Assembly: GCA_964436865.1 (NCBI GenBank)
Contig: CAYTFK010000140.1
Location: 1-16,595, forward strand
DNA length: 16,595 nt
Reading direction: 5' to 3'
From: JAXGPP01 sp964436865
Lineage (GTDB): Bacteria > Planctomycetota > Planctomycetia > Pirellulales > Thermoguttaceae
The translations under genes were made by a program, and so were the position numbers. Shown here in pieces: positions 1-7,255 of the stretch; the first letter of the stretch is position 1, and each line of letters starts with the position of its first letter. The notes under the pieces were generated by a model that saw nothing but the letters and a program-made list of their open reading frames with translations, did not search any database and was not told the origin of the DNA.

Positions 1-210
1 CGCAACTTTGTACGTACTGTGAGGTACGTGTTGCAGTTGGCGCGAGTTCTCCCTAGTTCGGGTTACGGCGCGGGGCGCGCAAGGAGCGAGCGCGACGCGA
101 AAGAACCGCGCTGGCGCAGCACGGATTTGAGAAAGAACGATTCTCGCCGCGTCGAGGCGGCGGGTGCGGGCGGAGAAACGCGTGCGCGATGACCTCCGGG
201 CACAGGGATA

Positions 211-240
211 AGTATACACATATTCACTGTCCACTGTCAA
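211..240 (-). promoter_or_regulatory. Sigma-70-type leftward promoter
   Basis: On the minus strand the sequence reads TTGACA (240-235), an 18-base spacer, then TATACT (216-211). The -35 is a perfect consensus and the -10 differs at one position. The spacer side carries a tandem 7-base direct repeat (CACTGTC at 225-231 and 232-238 on the plus strand) that overlaps the -35 box and could bind a regulator. Transcription would start near 204 and run leftward. No leftward gene begins in 1-200, so the target is probably a gene past the left edge with a long leader, or a small RNA. Confidence 0.5.
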
Positions 241-486
241 GAGGTAATCTGGCCCGCGGACGAAGAAATTCTGCTCACATCGGCGCGGCGGTGAGGGGGG
301 ATTGGGCAGCGCGGACGGCTCGCAGGCGAGGCGGAGGGAATCGCTATGGAGGGAGCTGAACCAACGAGATCACTTCTTTTCCTTCGCGAGGTGTCGGTTA
401 ATGCCGCCGTTTCGCCATTCCCAAATTGGGGAATTGCTGTGGTCGGGCTGCACAGTCAGGCAGGCCTTTTCTCCGTCAGAGGGGGG

Positions 487-496
487 TACGTACAAT
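487..496 (+). promoter_or_regulatory. Weak candidate -10 box upstream of the 652 gene
   Basis: TACAAT at 491-496 resembles a -10 box and directly follows the palindrome GTACGTAC (486-493). There is no good -35 at the expected distance, only T-rich bases near 467-472. If used, it would give a leader of about 150 bases for the gene at 652. This is a weak candidate only. Confidence 0.2.
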
Positions 497-638
497 TCTG
501 TTGGTTGGGAACCAAGGGCGGAGGCGACAGACACCTGTGACGTCCGTCAGCGGACCATCTTTCGGTGACGCTTCAAAGCGGGCTCGCAAGCCTCCCCCCA
601 ACGCGAAGCGTGCCCTGGCGCATTCTTCCTGATGGCTG

Positions 639-645
639 AAGGAGG
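639..645 (+). promoter_or_regulatory. Strong ribosome binding site
   Basis: AAGGAGG sits six bases upstream of the ATG at 652. It is one of the best Shine-Dalgarno matches in the window and fixes the start of the secreted 645-residue protein. Confidence 0.85.
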
Positions 646-651
646 ATCACG

Positions 652-2589
652 ATGTCACGCGTGTCTTTCTCCCTCGCATTGCTGACCTGCCTGGGGGCCG
701 GGCAATGGTCCTTGGCTCAGGTCGTTGCTCCAGGCGCGTCGCGAGGGAATCCGTGGAGCACTCAGCAACCGGGCGGCATCCGGGCGCTTCAAGCGGTTCC
801 GAGTCACGGCCAGAGTCGGCAAGGCATTGGCGGCCTGCAACCCGGCGGCATCAATAACCAGACCGTGACGCCGCAAACGGGTGGTCTTGGCGGTTGGCCA
901 CGGAACGCGTGGGGCGGACAACCGCAGTCCGGCATCCCCAACACCGGACATGGTTCCACGTCGGGCAATTCCGCTGCGGCAGCGAAGCAGGCCGCCGAGT
1001 TCTGGGGCGCCGTCGGCAACATGATCGAGCAGGATTGGAAGAGAAATCAGACCTGGTCGGGCGGTGATCGGCAGACCACCTGGCCCAGACAGAACCCGAC
1101 CACCCTGGGCCCGACGCTCGTTTACCCTCCGCAGTCCGGATTAACTTATCCGCCGCCGGCCCGCTCAGCCTATCCACTCCCTGCCAATCCGATCCCCGCT
1201 AATCCGACCTATTCGGCGCCTGCTCCGCCAACGTATATCGATGAGCCACGTGTTTCCCTTCCGTCAGTGCCGCCCCCCAATGAGCCGCCGGCCCCACGCG
1301 TCGAGTTGACGCCGCGGGCGAATATCAAGCCGCCGGCGACCAAGCCGCTGGTCAACGAACTCAAGCTCGTCGGGCGGCCACTCACGCAAGCCCAGGTTCA
1401 GCAAGCGAAGGAGCATTTCAAGCGGCGCTTAGGCGAACTGACCACCACCCTGGCCAACGCCCTGCCAGCGGTCGACGTCGACCGCGCCGAGTTGATGCGG
1501 GTGCTCCGTGAACGGGGGATCACGGCCGAGATCCAGGTCCGGCTCCTCGACGCCCTTCGCGACGGAAAGCTCGAAGTGGCGCAAGAGCTGTGGGGCATCC
1601 ACTGCCCGGGCGTCGAGCCACCCTTCAGGCGCGCGCGAATCCGGGTATCGTTCGCGGCCTTCTGTGCGAAGATCGACGCCGGCACTTGCGGCCTGCAAGA
1701 TGTCCGGGCGATGGAACAGGAACTGATTGCTTTGCGACTCCTCGACCGTTTCTGCTGCGGCGTGCCGAGCCTGCTGGAGGAGATTCAACAGTGCTTGTCG
1801 GTCAGCCAGGCCGTGGCTGGCGCCACTCCAGGCGTCGAAACGCAGTTGATGGCATTGCCGCCGGGTGAGGTCGATATCGTCTTCAATCCTCGACTTCCCG
1901 ACGGCGAGACGATTGTGTTTGCCGGCCGAACGGTAATGCTCGGAACCGGCGGAGCAGGGACGATGCACATCGGGCGCGGCAACATCGCCCAACAACTCGG
2001 CTACACAATGGGAGCCGGAGTGCGTGCAGTCGACGACAATTCGGCGCTGGTGACATCGGGCATCCTGATCGAGAACCCCACTTCGTCGCCGGTGCAGTTT
2101 GTCATCAACAACCAGCATTTTTCGCTGGAACCGCAGGGCCGCAAGGTCTTCCCGAGTGAGTCCGCGGAAATCGGCTTCGATCGCGGCACCGGCGGCGAAG
2201 CGTTGCGTTACGGCCTGACGGCCGGCACCTACCGTTTCGTGGCCGAGAACCAAGGCTGGAATCTGCAACGGCTCACGTCGTTGAAGGCGGTGATTGACAA
2301 CTCGGACAACAATTCGCCGTTCCAATACATCGCGCAGGGCGAACACGTGGTAGTCGCTCCCCATGCCACGCGATCGCACACCAGCGTTTATCCGCTTGTC
2401 TTCCGGTATGACCGCGGCAACGGCTCGGCAGTCAAGCAGGTTGTCTCGAACCAGCAGCAGGCCACGTTCACCATCGCGGTCAATCCGGAAGACAACCTTT
2501 GGGATATGTTCCTTGCCCCAACGAAAGCGGCCTCGCCGCTGCCCGCCGCGCAGAATGCCGTAACCGCGGGCGACGAGCCCGTGTTCTAG
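652..2589 (+). CDS. Secreted Pro/Gly-rich protein of unknown function (645 aa)
   Basis: The family is not recognised. The start is supported by a strong Shine-Dalgarno AAGGAGG at 639-645, six bases before the ATG. Residues 1-23 look like a signal peptide ending in SLAQ, so the product is probably exported. Residues about 24-150 are rich in Gly, Gln, Asn and Pro and look disordered. About 150-235 is a Pro-rich stretch with repeated YP, PPP and NP units. About 240-385 is predicted helical and holds six cysteines (318, 338, 346, 368, 369, 381), compatible with disulfides in an exported protein. About 405-625 looks beta-rich and ends near a NLWDMFLAP segment. It lies 61 bases upstream of the WD40-caspase gene on the same strand, with no clear terminator between, so the two may be co-transcribed. 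It could be a surface or envelope protein, but no function can be assigned. Confidence 0.85.
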   Translation: MSRVSFSLALLTCLGAGQWSLAQVVAPGASRGNPWSTQQPGGIRALQAVPSHGQSRQGIGGLQPGGINNQTVTPQTGGLGGWPRNAWGGQPQSGIPNTGHGSTSGNSAAAAKQAAEFWGAVGNMIEQDWKRNQTWSGGDRQTTWPRQNPTTLGPTLVYPPQSGLTYPPPARSAYPLPANPIPANPTYSAPAPPTYIDEPRVSLPSVPPPNEPPAPRVELTPRANIKPPATKPLVNELKLVGRPLTQAQVQQAKEHFKRRLGELTTTLANALPAVDVDRAELMRVLRERGITAEIQVRLLDALRDGKLEVAQELWGIHCPGVEPPFRRARIRVSFAAFCAKIDAGTCGLQDVRAMEQELIALRLLDRFCCGVPSLLEEIQQCLSVSQAVAGATPGVETQLMALPPGEVDIVFNPRLPDGETIVFAGRTVMLGTGGAGTMHIGRGNIAQQLGYTMGAGVRAVDDNSALVTSGILIENPTSSPVQFVINNQHFSLEPQGRKVFPSESAEIGFDRGTGGEALRYGLTAGTYRFVAENQGWNLQRLTSLKAVIDNSDNNSPFQYIAQGEHVVVAPHATRSHTSVYPLVFRYDRGNGSAVKQVVSNQQQATFTIAVNPEDNLWDMFLAPTKAASPLPAAQNAVTAGDEPVF

Positions 2590-2650
2590 ACACGGTCCAC
2601 ATGCCGTTCCTTACTCCGATGCCACGAAGGCTGCCAGATCCACTTCGGAC

Positions 2651-5602
2651 ATGATAACCGCCATGAGTACCACCTCCCGCTTCCGCGTGCGCGTCGTGCC
2701 GCTCGTCGTGGCCCTGCTCGTTGCCCATGGAGTCGGATATCTGGAAGCCGCAGCGCCCGGCGCCGGACGCGTCCAGATGCTGGTCGACCTGCGGGGGATC
2801 AGCGGTCCGGTGAACGGCGTTGCCTTCAGCCCGGATGAGAAGCATGTGGCCGCCTGCGGCGGCAAGGAAGTCCGCATCTGGGACCTGGAAACAGGCGAAC
2901 TGCATTACACGCTGCGGGGACAGATCGGCGACGGATCGTACGGTGACTGCCTAGCGGTAGCGTTTTCTCCCGACAATTGCTTTCTGCTCGTCGGCATCAG
3001 CAACCAGACGGAACTGGGTTCCATCCGTGTCTATGACACGCATGACCTCACGGAGATCAGGGAGCTACTGCCTGGCCACCGCTTGCCGGTGACGCGGCTG
3101 GCCTTCTCGCACGATTCGCGCTATCTGGCCGCGGCCGATACGTCGGGCATGATCTCGATTTTCGACTGGCCGCTGCGGCGAGTGATCGCCACCGTCACAC
3201 CCGGCGATCATGCCGGCGGACAGTACACCGCCTTCGGTTTTCCGACGCTCGAACCGTTTCTCGTGGCCCGCGGGAAGGAGACTTCTGCCGTCATCGCCGT
3301 TCCTGCGGGGAAGATCCTGCCGAATCAGAAATACGTTCCGACGTCGCTGGTGCGCTGGGTCGAGATGCAATCCTCGGCCAACTTGCCGGGTAGTGCGGCG
3401 GCGGGCTTCGACCTTCGCTTGGATCAGGACACCTGGATCGCCGCCAGCAGCGACAAGAGCGGCGCCAGCGAGAGCCACTGGGTCGCCTGCTGGAATCTTG
3501 CGGCTACAAGATCGCGATCGACGTATCGCGGCCACCAGCGGTCGATTACCTCGATTGCGCTCAGCCGGAGTTGCCGACTGGCTGCTTCGGGCGATCAGGG
3601 AGGGGCGGTCCACGTCTGGGAGACGGCCATGGCCCAGCCGCGATTTGTGCTGAAGAACGTGGGACAGCCCTGCTACCGAGCCGGCCTCGACATGCAGTCA
3701 CGCACACTCGGCTTTGCGCCGAGTCCGCTCCGCGGCGCGCAATGGAAGCATAACAGCTTCGGCCAAATCGACCGAGTGTTCGATCTCAGGCGCCGCGCAG
3801 TGGTCGGAGTCCCGAACGGCGCGATCTTCCCGGCGGAGGCCACCGATTTCAGCGGGACGCGGCTGGGCCTGACGTACATCGGCCAGCGTTACGGACTTCA
3901 GCTCAGCAGCGCCGCGGGCGTGACGGCGGCAATCGACCTCGGACAAGAACCGGCACCCACCTGTTTCACCCTGTTGCGCCACGGGCAACTGGGCGCTGCC
4001 CAGCCGATTGTCGTCGGCGATAACCGCGGTGGACTCGTCTGCTACAACCCGGCTACCCGGCAACCGTGCCGACGTTTTGTGGGCCACAGCGCGCTGATTA
4101 CCTCGCTCTCGGAGTCGCCCGACGGGCGGCTAATAACCACCAGTTCCACGGACGGCACGATTCGGGTGTGGAGCCTTGGCGGGCGGCCCACGACGGCTGA
4201 CGTGGTCGAGCCCCTCCTCTCGCTGCTCATGACCGCGCGGCAGGAGTGGATTCTGTGGACCCCCGACGGCTATTACGAGGCCTCACCGGGAGCGGGCGAT
4301 CTGGTTGGTCTTCATGTCAATCGCGGGCCGGAACGCAGCGCTCAATTCCTGCCGCTCCACCAGTTCCGCCGCCAGCTTTATCGTCCCGACATCATCGACG
4401 GGTTGCTGGAAGCCGCCAGCGTGCCGGATGCGATCGCGGCCGCCAACGCGCTGGTGCCCAATGCTCCGCCGCCGGTCGATCTGCGCCAGGCCGAGACGAT
4501 CGGGAAACGGAGTCCGCCCGAGGTACGAATCATCAACCCTTTGCCCGGCACGGTGACCAAGGAACGGCAGGTCGACGTGGTGGCCGAGATCGTCTCGCAG
4601 GACGACAATCCGATCACCGACATGCGGCTTTTGGTCAATGGCCGGCCGGGAGGCCAGAAGGGGTTGATGCTTGTCGGCGGCGAGGGCGAGAAGAAGTCGC
4701 GCCTGAGCATCAGCCAGTCGGTGTCGCTGTTGCCGGGCGAGAACACCATTTCGGTCCTGGCCAGCAACTCCCTCGCGACGAGCGTACCGGTGATAGTGAC
4801 CATCACCTATGAAGCGCCTGAGGAGGAACAGAACCGACAGCCCAAGCTGCACCTGTTGTCGATTGGCGTCTCGGAGTATGCCATCGAGCGGCTGAACCTG
4901 CGTTACGCCCACCTCGACGCTCGCGAGTTCGCCCATTCCTGGGAGACGCAGCGCGGCCGGCTGTACAGCGACGTGGCAACAACGCTGCTGGTGAACCAGG
5001 AGGCGTCGGCCGACCGCATCCGGATCGCCATGAAGGAGTTGCTGGCGGCGGTCGACCGCCGCGACGTGGCGGTGATCTTCCTCTCGGCGCACGGCGTTCG
5101 CGATGCGCAGCTTGAGTACTACCTGGGAACGCACGAGGTGGACCCGAAGGATCTGCCCGCAACCGGCGTCCATTTCCGCGAGGTCACCGAACTCCTCGAG
5201 CAGTTGCCCTGCAAAGTGCTGATGTTCGTCGACACCTGCCACAGCGCCGGGATCACGGGCGCCAAGTCGATTGCCGCGGACCCGCTCTACGAGCTTACGT
5301 CGGACGAATACGGCACGATTGTCTTTGCATCGTCGCTTTCGCGCGAGGTCAGCCTGGAGAACGAGGCTTGGGGCCATGGAGCGTTCACCAAGGCGATCCT
5401 GGAGACATTCGCCGACAAGGCTTCGGACCTCAACGCCGACGGCTACCTTTCCCTAACCGAGTTGGAGCAGCGCGTTTACGACCAGGTTCAGAAGCTGACC
5501 GACGGCCTGCAACATCCGGTCATGAGCCGGCCCGCCACAGTGCCCAACATCCGCTTCTACCAACTCGCCCAGGCCGAGCCGGCGGCGACGCAATCGCAAT
5601 GA
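2651..5602 (+). CDS. WD40 repeat and caspase-like (peptidase C14) fusion protein, exported
   Basis: This is a predicted cysteine peptidase of the caspase/metacaspase clan fused to WD40 repeats. The N-terminus has a basic stretch and a hydrophobic segment (about residues 13-32), a signal peptide or anchor. WD40-like units with SPD and VRIWDLETGE-type motifs lie near residues 45-180, with others at about 290-330 (GH 294-295) and 475-515 (GH 478-479). Next comes a WTPDGYYEASPG segment (from 536) that often follows WD40 repeats in such fusions, then an Ig-like beta segment (about 622-720). The caspase-like domain spans about 732-975: catalytic His814 in SAHG and Cys863 in VDTCHSA are both present. 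An EF-hand-type loop DLNADGYLSLTE (926-937) lies within its C-terminal part and suggests calcium dependence. The start is uncertain: neither ATG 2651 nor ATG 2663 has a clear Shine-Dalgarno. The substrate is unknown. Caspase-like bacterial enzymes may prefer Arg/Lys, but this cannot be read here. Confidence 0.92.
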   Translation: MITAMSTTSRFRVRVVPLVVALLVAHGVGYLEAAAPGAGRVQMLVDLRGISGPVNGVAFSPDEKHVAACGGKEVRIWDLETGELHYTLRGQIGDGSYGDCLAVAFSPDNCFLLVGISNQTELGSIRVYDTHDLTEIRELLPGHRLPVTRLAFSHDSRYLAAADTSGMISIFDWPLRRVIATVTPGDHAGGQYTAFGFPTLEPFLVARGKETSAVIAVPAGKILPNQKYVPTSLVRWVEMQSSANLPGSAAAGFDLRLDQDTWIAASSDKSGASESHWVACWNLAATRSRSTYRGHQRSITSIALSRSCRLAASGDQGGAVHVWETAMAQPRFVLKNVGQPCYRAGLDMQSRTLGFAPSPLRGAQWKHNSFGQIDRVFDLRRRAVVGVPNGAIFPAEATDFSGTRLGLTYIGQRYGLQLSSAAGVTAAIDLGQEPAPTCFTLLRHGQLGAAQPIVVGDNRGGLVCYNPATRQPCRRFVGHSALITSLSESPDGRLITTSSTDGTIRVWSLGGRPTTADVVEPLLSLLMTARQEWILWTPDGYYEASPGAGDLVGLHVNRGPERSAQFLPLHQFRRQLYRPDIIDGLLEAASVPDAIAAANALVPNAPPPVDLRQAETIGKRSPPEVRIINPLPGTVTKERQVDVVAEIVSQDDNPITDMRLLVNGRPGGQKGLMLVGGEGEKKSRLSISQSVSLLPGENTISVLASNSLATSVPVIVTITYEAPEEEQNRQPKLHLLSIGVSEYAIERLNLRYAHLDAREFAHSWETQRGRLYSDVATTLLVNQEASADRIRIAMKELLAAVDRRDVAVIFLSAHGVRDAQLEYYLGTHEVDPKDLPATGVHFREVTELLEQLPCKVLMFVDTCHSAGITGAKSIAADPLYELTSDEYGTIVFASSLSREVSLENEAWGHGAFTKAILETFADKASDLNADGYLSLTELEQRVYDQVQKLTDGLQHPVMSRPATVPNIRFYQLAQAEPAATQSQ

Positions 5603-5868
5603 GGGAGGCAATCAACCATGGAGATCAAGTTTGATTATGCGAGCAGTGATGTTGCCAACGAGTAGCGTATTCTACGGACCGCCGGGCAGGCCGGATCGCC
5701 CTGGGAGATGAGGGCGAAAGTGCTTGACCAGAGGGAGTTTCCACGTGAGAATGCGGGCAGGGACATGAGGCGAGAGAGTGCCGGAGTCGTCGCGAAACAA
5801 CTACCACGGCGCGGGCGGCAGTATTGTAGTGTCTTGGTCAAAGGCCTGCGATTCAGGGGAGAAAGAAA
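5603..5868. other. Intergenic region between caspase and small membrane protein genes
   Basis: No gene of usual length is supported. A 15-codon frame starts at 5618 (MEIKFDYASSDVANE) after a GAGGGAGG sequence just behind the caspase stop. It ends in TAG at 5663-5665, and the same frame stays open afterwards with Arg-rich residues. It may be a remnant of a decayed gene or chance. A GGGC/GCCC stem near 5682-5705 has no U-run, so it is not a classical terminator. Confidence 0.45.
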
Positions 5869-6243
5869 ATGCCAACGCCTATGGAATCACACACGTTCAC
5901 CACGCGCACACTCAGTTGGATGTGCTTCGCATTGGTCGCGATCCTCGTCGCCTTTTGGGTCGTCTATTTCCCGATCGAGAGGTCGCAACTTCGCCCATTG
6001 GCCGAGAGCATCAACGCGGCGATGCCCATTTCCGGCGTCTTCTTTCTTGGCAGGGCGTGGTGGTGCGTCCCCACGATCGCTGCGGTGATCGGTGCGATCT
6101 GCCTGGCGGCCCAATTGACTCTGCGAAACAAGCTGTACAGCCTTGCCACTCATGTCGCCGCAAGCATGATCTGCCTGCTGGGCATTGCCGTCTATCGGGA
6201 AGCGCTTTTGGGCTGGTTCGTCGAGCTTGCCAGAAACGCGTGA
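5869..6243 (+). CDS. Small integral membrane protein (124 aa), unknown function
   Basis: The family is not recognised. The start is supported by AGGGGA at 5855-5860, eight bases upstream of the ATG. The protein has a short polar N-terminus and three hydrophobic segments: about residues 16-36 (containing FALVAILVAFWVVYF), about 62-86 (a long segment starting near the Trp pair of RAWWCVP) and about 94-114. This predicts three membrane helices and very small loops. Charged residues are sparse and no catalytic motif is seen. It stands alone between the caspase gene and the DUF2200 gene, about 120 bases before the latter, in a stretch of small genes that looks accessory. Confidence 0.75.
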   Translation: MPTPMESHTFTTRTLSWMCFALVAILVAFWVVYFPIERSQLRPLAESINAAMPISGVFFLGRAWWCVPTIAAVIGAICLAAQLTLRNKLYSLATHVAASMICLLGIAVYREALLGWFVELARNA

Positions 6244-6293
6244 CTGGCGAGACAGACCCAGACACTGAGCGCGAGCGGGAACGGCGATCGGCC

Positions 6294-6368
6294 ATGGTGA
6301 TGAAGTCAGTGCTACTCGGCGCTATTCCCGCCGGGTTAGCTGGACTGTTAGGCCCTGTATTCCCATGA
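6294..6368 (+). CDS. Possible 24-residue hydrophobic mini-protein coupled to DUF2200 gene
   Basis: A 24-codon frame (MVMKSVLLGAIPAGLAGLLG, then PVFP) starts at ATG 6294, or at ATG 6300 in the same frame. It ends at TGA 6366-6368, overlapping the ATG of the next gene (6365) as ATGA. The peptide is almost entirely hydrophobic after Lys4 and would be long enough for one short membrane helix. The overlap would allow translational coupling, and the downstream gene has no clear Shine-Dalgarno of its own. Against it, the mini-ORF's own ribosome binding site is poor, and ATGA overlaps also arise by chance. Confidence 0.3.
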   Translation: MVMKSVLLGAIPAGLAGLLGPVFP

Positions 6369-6718
6369 CGACAAAACACCGCATTTTTACGACGAGCTTC
6401 GCGAGCGTCTATCCGCTCTACATCGCTAAGGCAGAAAAGAAGGGACGCAAGAAGTCAGAGGTTGATGCCATCATTTGCTGGCTGACAGGCTACAGCCAGC
6501 AGGAGTTGGAGAAGCAGTTGGAGAAGCAGACGGACTTTGAAACGTTCTTCAAGGAAGCTCCCAAGCTGAATCCTTCACGCACGTTGATCAAGGGCGTCGT
6601 CTGCGGCGTCCGGGTGGAAGACATTCAAGAGCCGACGATGCGGGAAATACGCTACCTGGACAAGTTGGTCGATGAACTGGCGAAGGGGAAAGCGATGGAC
6701 AAGATCCTGAGGGCCTGA
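6365..6718 (+). CDS. DUF2200 family protein (117 aa)
   Basis: The protein matches the DUF2200 family in length and motifs as I recall them: an early VYPLYIAKAEKKGR segment (about residues 15-28), EVDAIICWLTGYS (about 32-44), FETFF (58-62), the LNPSRTLIKGVVCGVRVEDI core (68-87) and a C-terminal EIRYLDKLVDELAKGKAMDKIL stretch (94-115). The family occurs widely in bacteria as a small soluble protein of unknown function. There are no membrane segments or signal peptide, so it is cytoplasmic. Many Lys and Glu residues and a lower GC content than neighbouring genes suggest separate acquisition. Its start overlaps the stop of the possible 24-residue ORF, and no clear Shine-Dalgarno is seen. Confidence 0.9.
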   Translation: MTTKHRIFTTSFASVYPLYIAKAEKKGRKKSEVDAIICWLTGYSQQELEKQLEKQTDFETFFKEAPKLNPSRTLIKGVVCGVRVEDIQEPTMREIRYLDKLVDELAKGKAMDKILRA

Positions 6719-6731
6719 CCAGGGCGTGACA

Positions 6732-6767
6732 GCGGCGAACCGGAGCCGCCGATCACGCGGAGCGTGA
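6732..6767. repeat. Tandem GC-rich inverted repeats after the DUF2200 gene
   Basis: Two hairpin-capable inverted repeats follow the DUF2200 stop. One is GCGGC, an 8-base loop, GCCGC (6732-6749). The other is TCACGC, GGA, GCGTGA (6753-6767), with a perfect 6-bp stem and 3-base loop. Neither is followed by a U-run, so a Rho-independent terminator is unlikely. They resemble short palindromic intergenic elements. They could be a repetitive family or an RNA processing or stability structure. Confidence 0.45.
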
Positions 6768-6840
6768 AATCACAGGTGAGACTCAGGCGTCTGGTCGGGA
6801 TGACCGACTTCGTACCAGTGTTTCCTGGGGGATCACTCTA

Positions 6841-6984
6841 ATGGCGTTTAAGCTCGGCGGCCGAGCCGGTAGAATAGTAAACATGGTTGTTTGGTACCAC
6901 CCGTTCGATTCTACATCGGGCTGGCCTGTACCATCAGTTTTCGCCTTCCTCCCGGTTGAAGCCTGTCATCGGGGAGACCGATAA
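6841..6984 (+). CDS. Possible 47-residue ORF overlapping the start of the 77-residue gene
   Basis: An open frame from ATG 6841 (with a second in-frame ATG at 6883) runs to TAA 6982-6984. It overlaps the ATG at 6984 in a TAATG arrangement. A GGGGGA sequence lies about eight bases before 6841. The product starts MAFKLGGRAGRIVNMVVW and has no recognised domain. It could be a leader peptide coupled to the downstream gene. The same bases hold a plausible promoter (6847-6875), so either the frame from 6841 or the promoter may be spurious. The shorter frame from 6883 is compatible with that promoter. Confidence 0.25.
   Translation: MAFKLGGRAGRIVNMVVWYHPFDSTSGWPVPSVFAFLPVEACHRGDR
6847..6875 (+). promoter_or_regulatory. 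Candidate promoter with palindrome in the spacer
   Basis: TTTAAG (6847-6852), a 17-base spacer and TAGAAT (6870-6875) form a moderate sigma-70-type promoter. The spacer contains the inverted repeat CTCGGC-G-GCCGAG (6853-6865), a possible operator. Transcription would start about 6882, close to the in-frame ATG at 6883 and about 100 bases before the antitoxin-like gene at 6984. It could serve that gene and the following 7256 gene. Confidence 0.4.
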
Positions 6985-7217
6985 TGTCGACCGAAAACAT
7001 CTCCATCACCGTTGACGCCGATGCAGCTCGGTCTTTTTTTGAGGCCCGTCCGGAGGAACGTCGCAAGATGGAAATTCTCCTGGACCTGCGTTTGCGCGAG
7101 CTGACCTCGAAAGACGCGCGCTGCTTGAAAGAAATCATGGACGAGATCGGCTCGCAGGCGGAGGCCAAGGGGCTTACGCCCGAGATGGTGGAGTCGATAC
7201 TCCGTGGCGGTCGCTAG
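6984..7217 (+). CDS. Small antitoxin-like protein (77 aa)
   Basis: A small acidic cytoplasmic protein. The start has GGGGAGA (6971-6977) six bases upstream. The short beta-strand-like N-terminus (ISITVDADAARSFFEA) followed by a helix with EERRKMEILLDLRLREL, then a polar helix and a C-terminal GLTPEMVESILRGGR segment, resembles small antitoxin-like proteins in cyanobacteria and planctomycetes that often sit next to PIN-type toxins. That resemblance is from memory and is weak. No toxin gene is beside it: the next gene, 38 bases on, encodes an exported protein. It may be an orphan antitoxin, a solitary regulator or something unrelated. No DNA-binding residues can be named. Confidence 0.7.
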   Translation: MSTENISITVDADAARSFFEARPEERRKMEILLDLRLRELTSKDARCLKEIMDEIGSQAEAKGLTPEMVESILRGGR

Positions 7218-7255
7218 CTTGGACGTTTACGGCCCAAATTTGGAGAGGAGCAAAC

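Larger units (their letters stand above)
1..651. other. Left intergenic region, no convincing gene
   Basis: No reading frame here has a good ribosome binding site, a recognisable domain or a convincing composition. The short frames between about 300 and 632 overlap each other in different phases and look like chance. The stretch holds a strong leftward promoter near 211-240, the 8-base palindrome GTACGTAC at 10-17 and again at 486-493, and a small inverted repeat TTCCC/GGGAA at 418-433. It probably separates a leftward gene beyond the left edge from the rightward gene starting at 652. Confidence 0.6.

Noticed and set aside
1429..2379. 316-codon leftward frame opposite the secreted 645-residue gene
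   Set aside because: It is the antisense of a gene with a strong ribosome site and signal peptide, and the product has no recognisable motif.
4283..5377. 364-codon leftward frame opposite the caspase domain
   Set aside because: The plus strand carries the conserved His/Cys caspase motifs. The antisense product has a shadow-like composition.
6325..6365. Integron attC-like end: GTTAGGC just upstream of the DUF2200 gene
   Set aside because: GTTAGGC matches the GTTRRRY core, but no matching RYYYAAC or stem-forming partner was found before it or after the DUF2200 gene, and no integrase is present.
5778..6368. 196-codon frame overlapping the small membrane protein
   Set aside because: The 5869 frame has a good ribosome site and clear membrane helices, while this one has a random-looking composition. 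Only its last 25 codons are kept as a separate possible mini-ORF.
6900..6935. T-loop-like GTTCGATTC sequence that might be part of a tRNA
   Set aside because: The bases on either side do not form the T stem and no acceptor or anticodon arms can be built.
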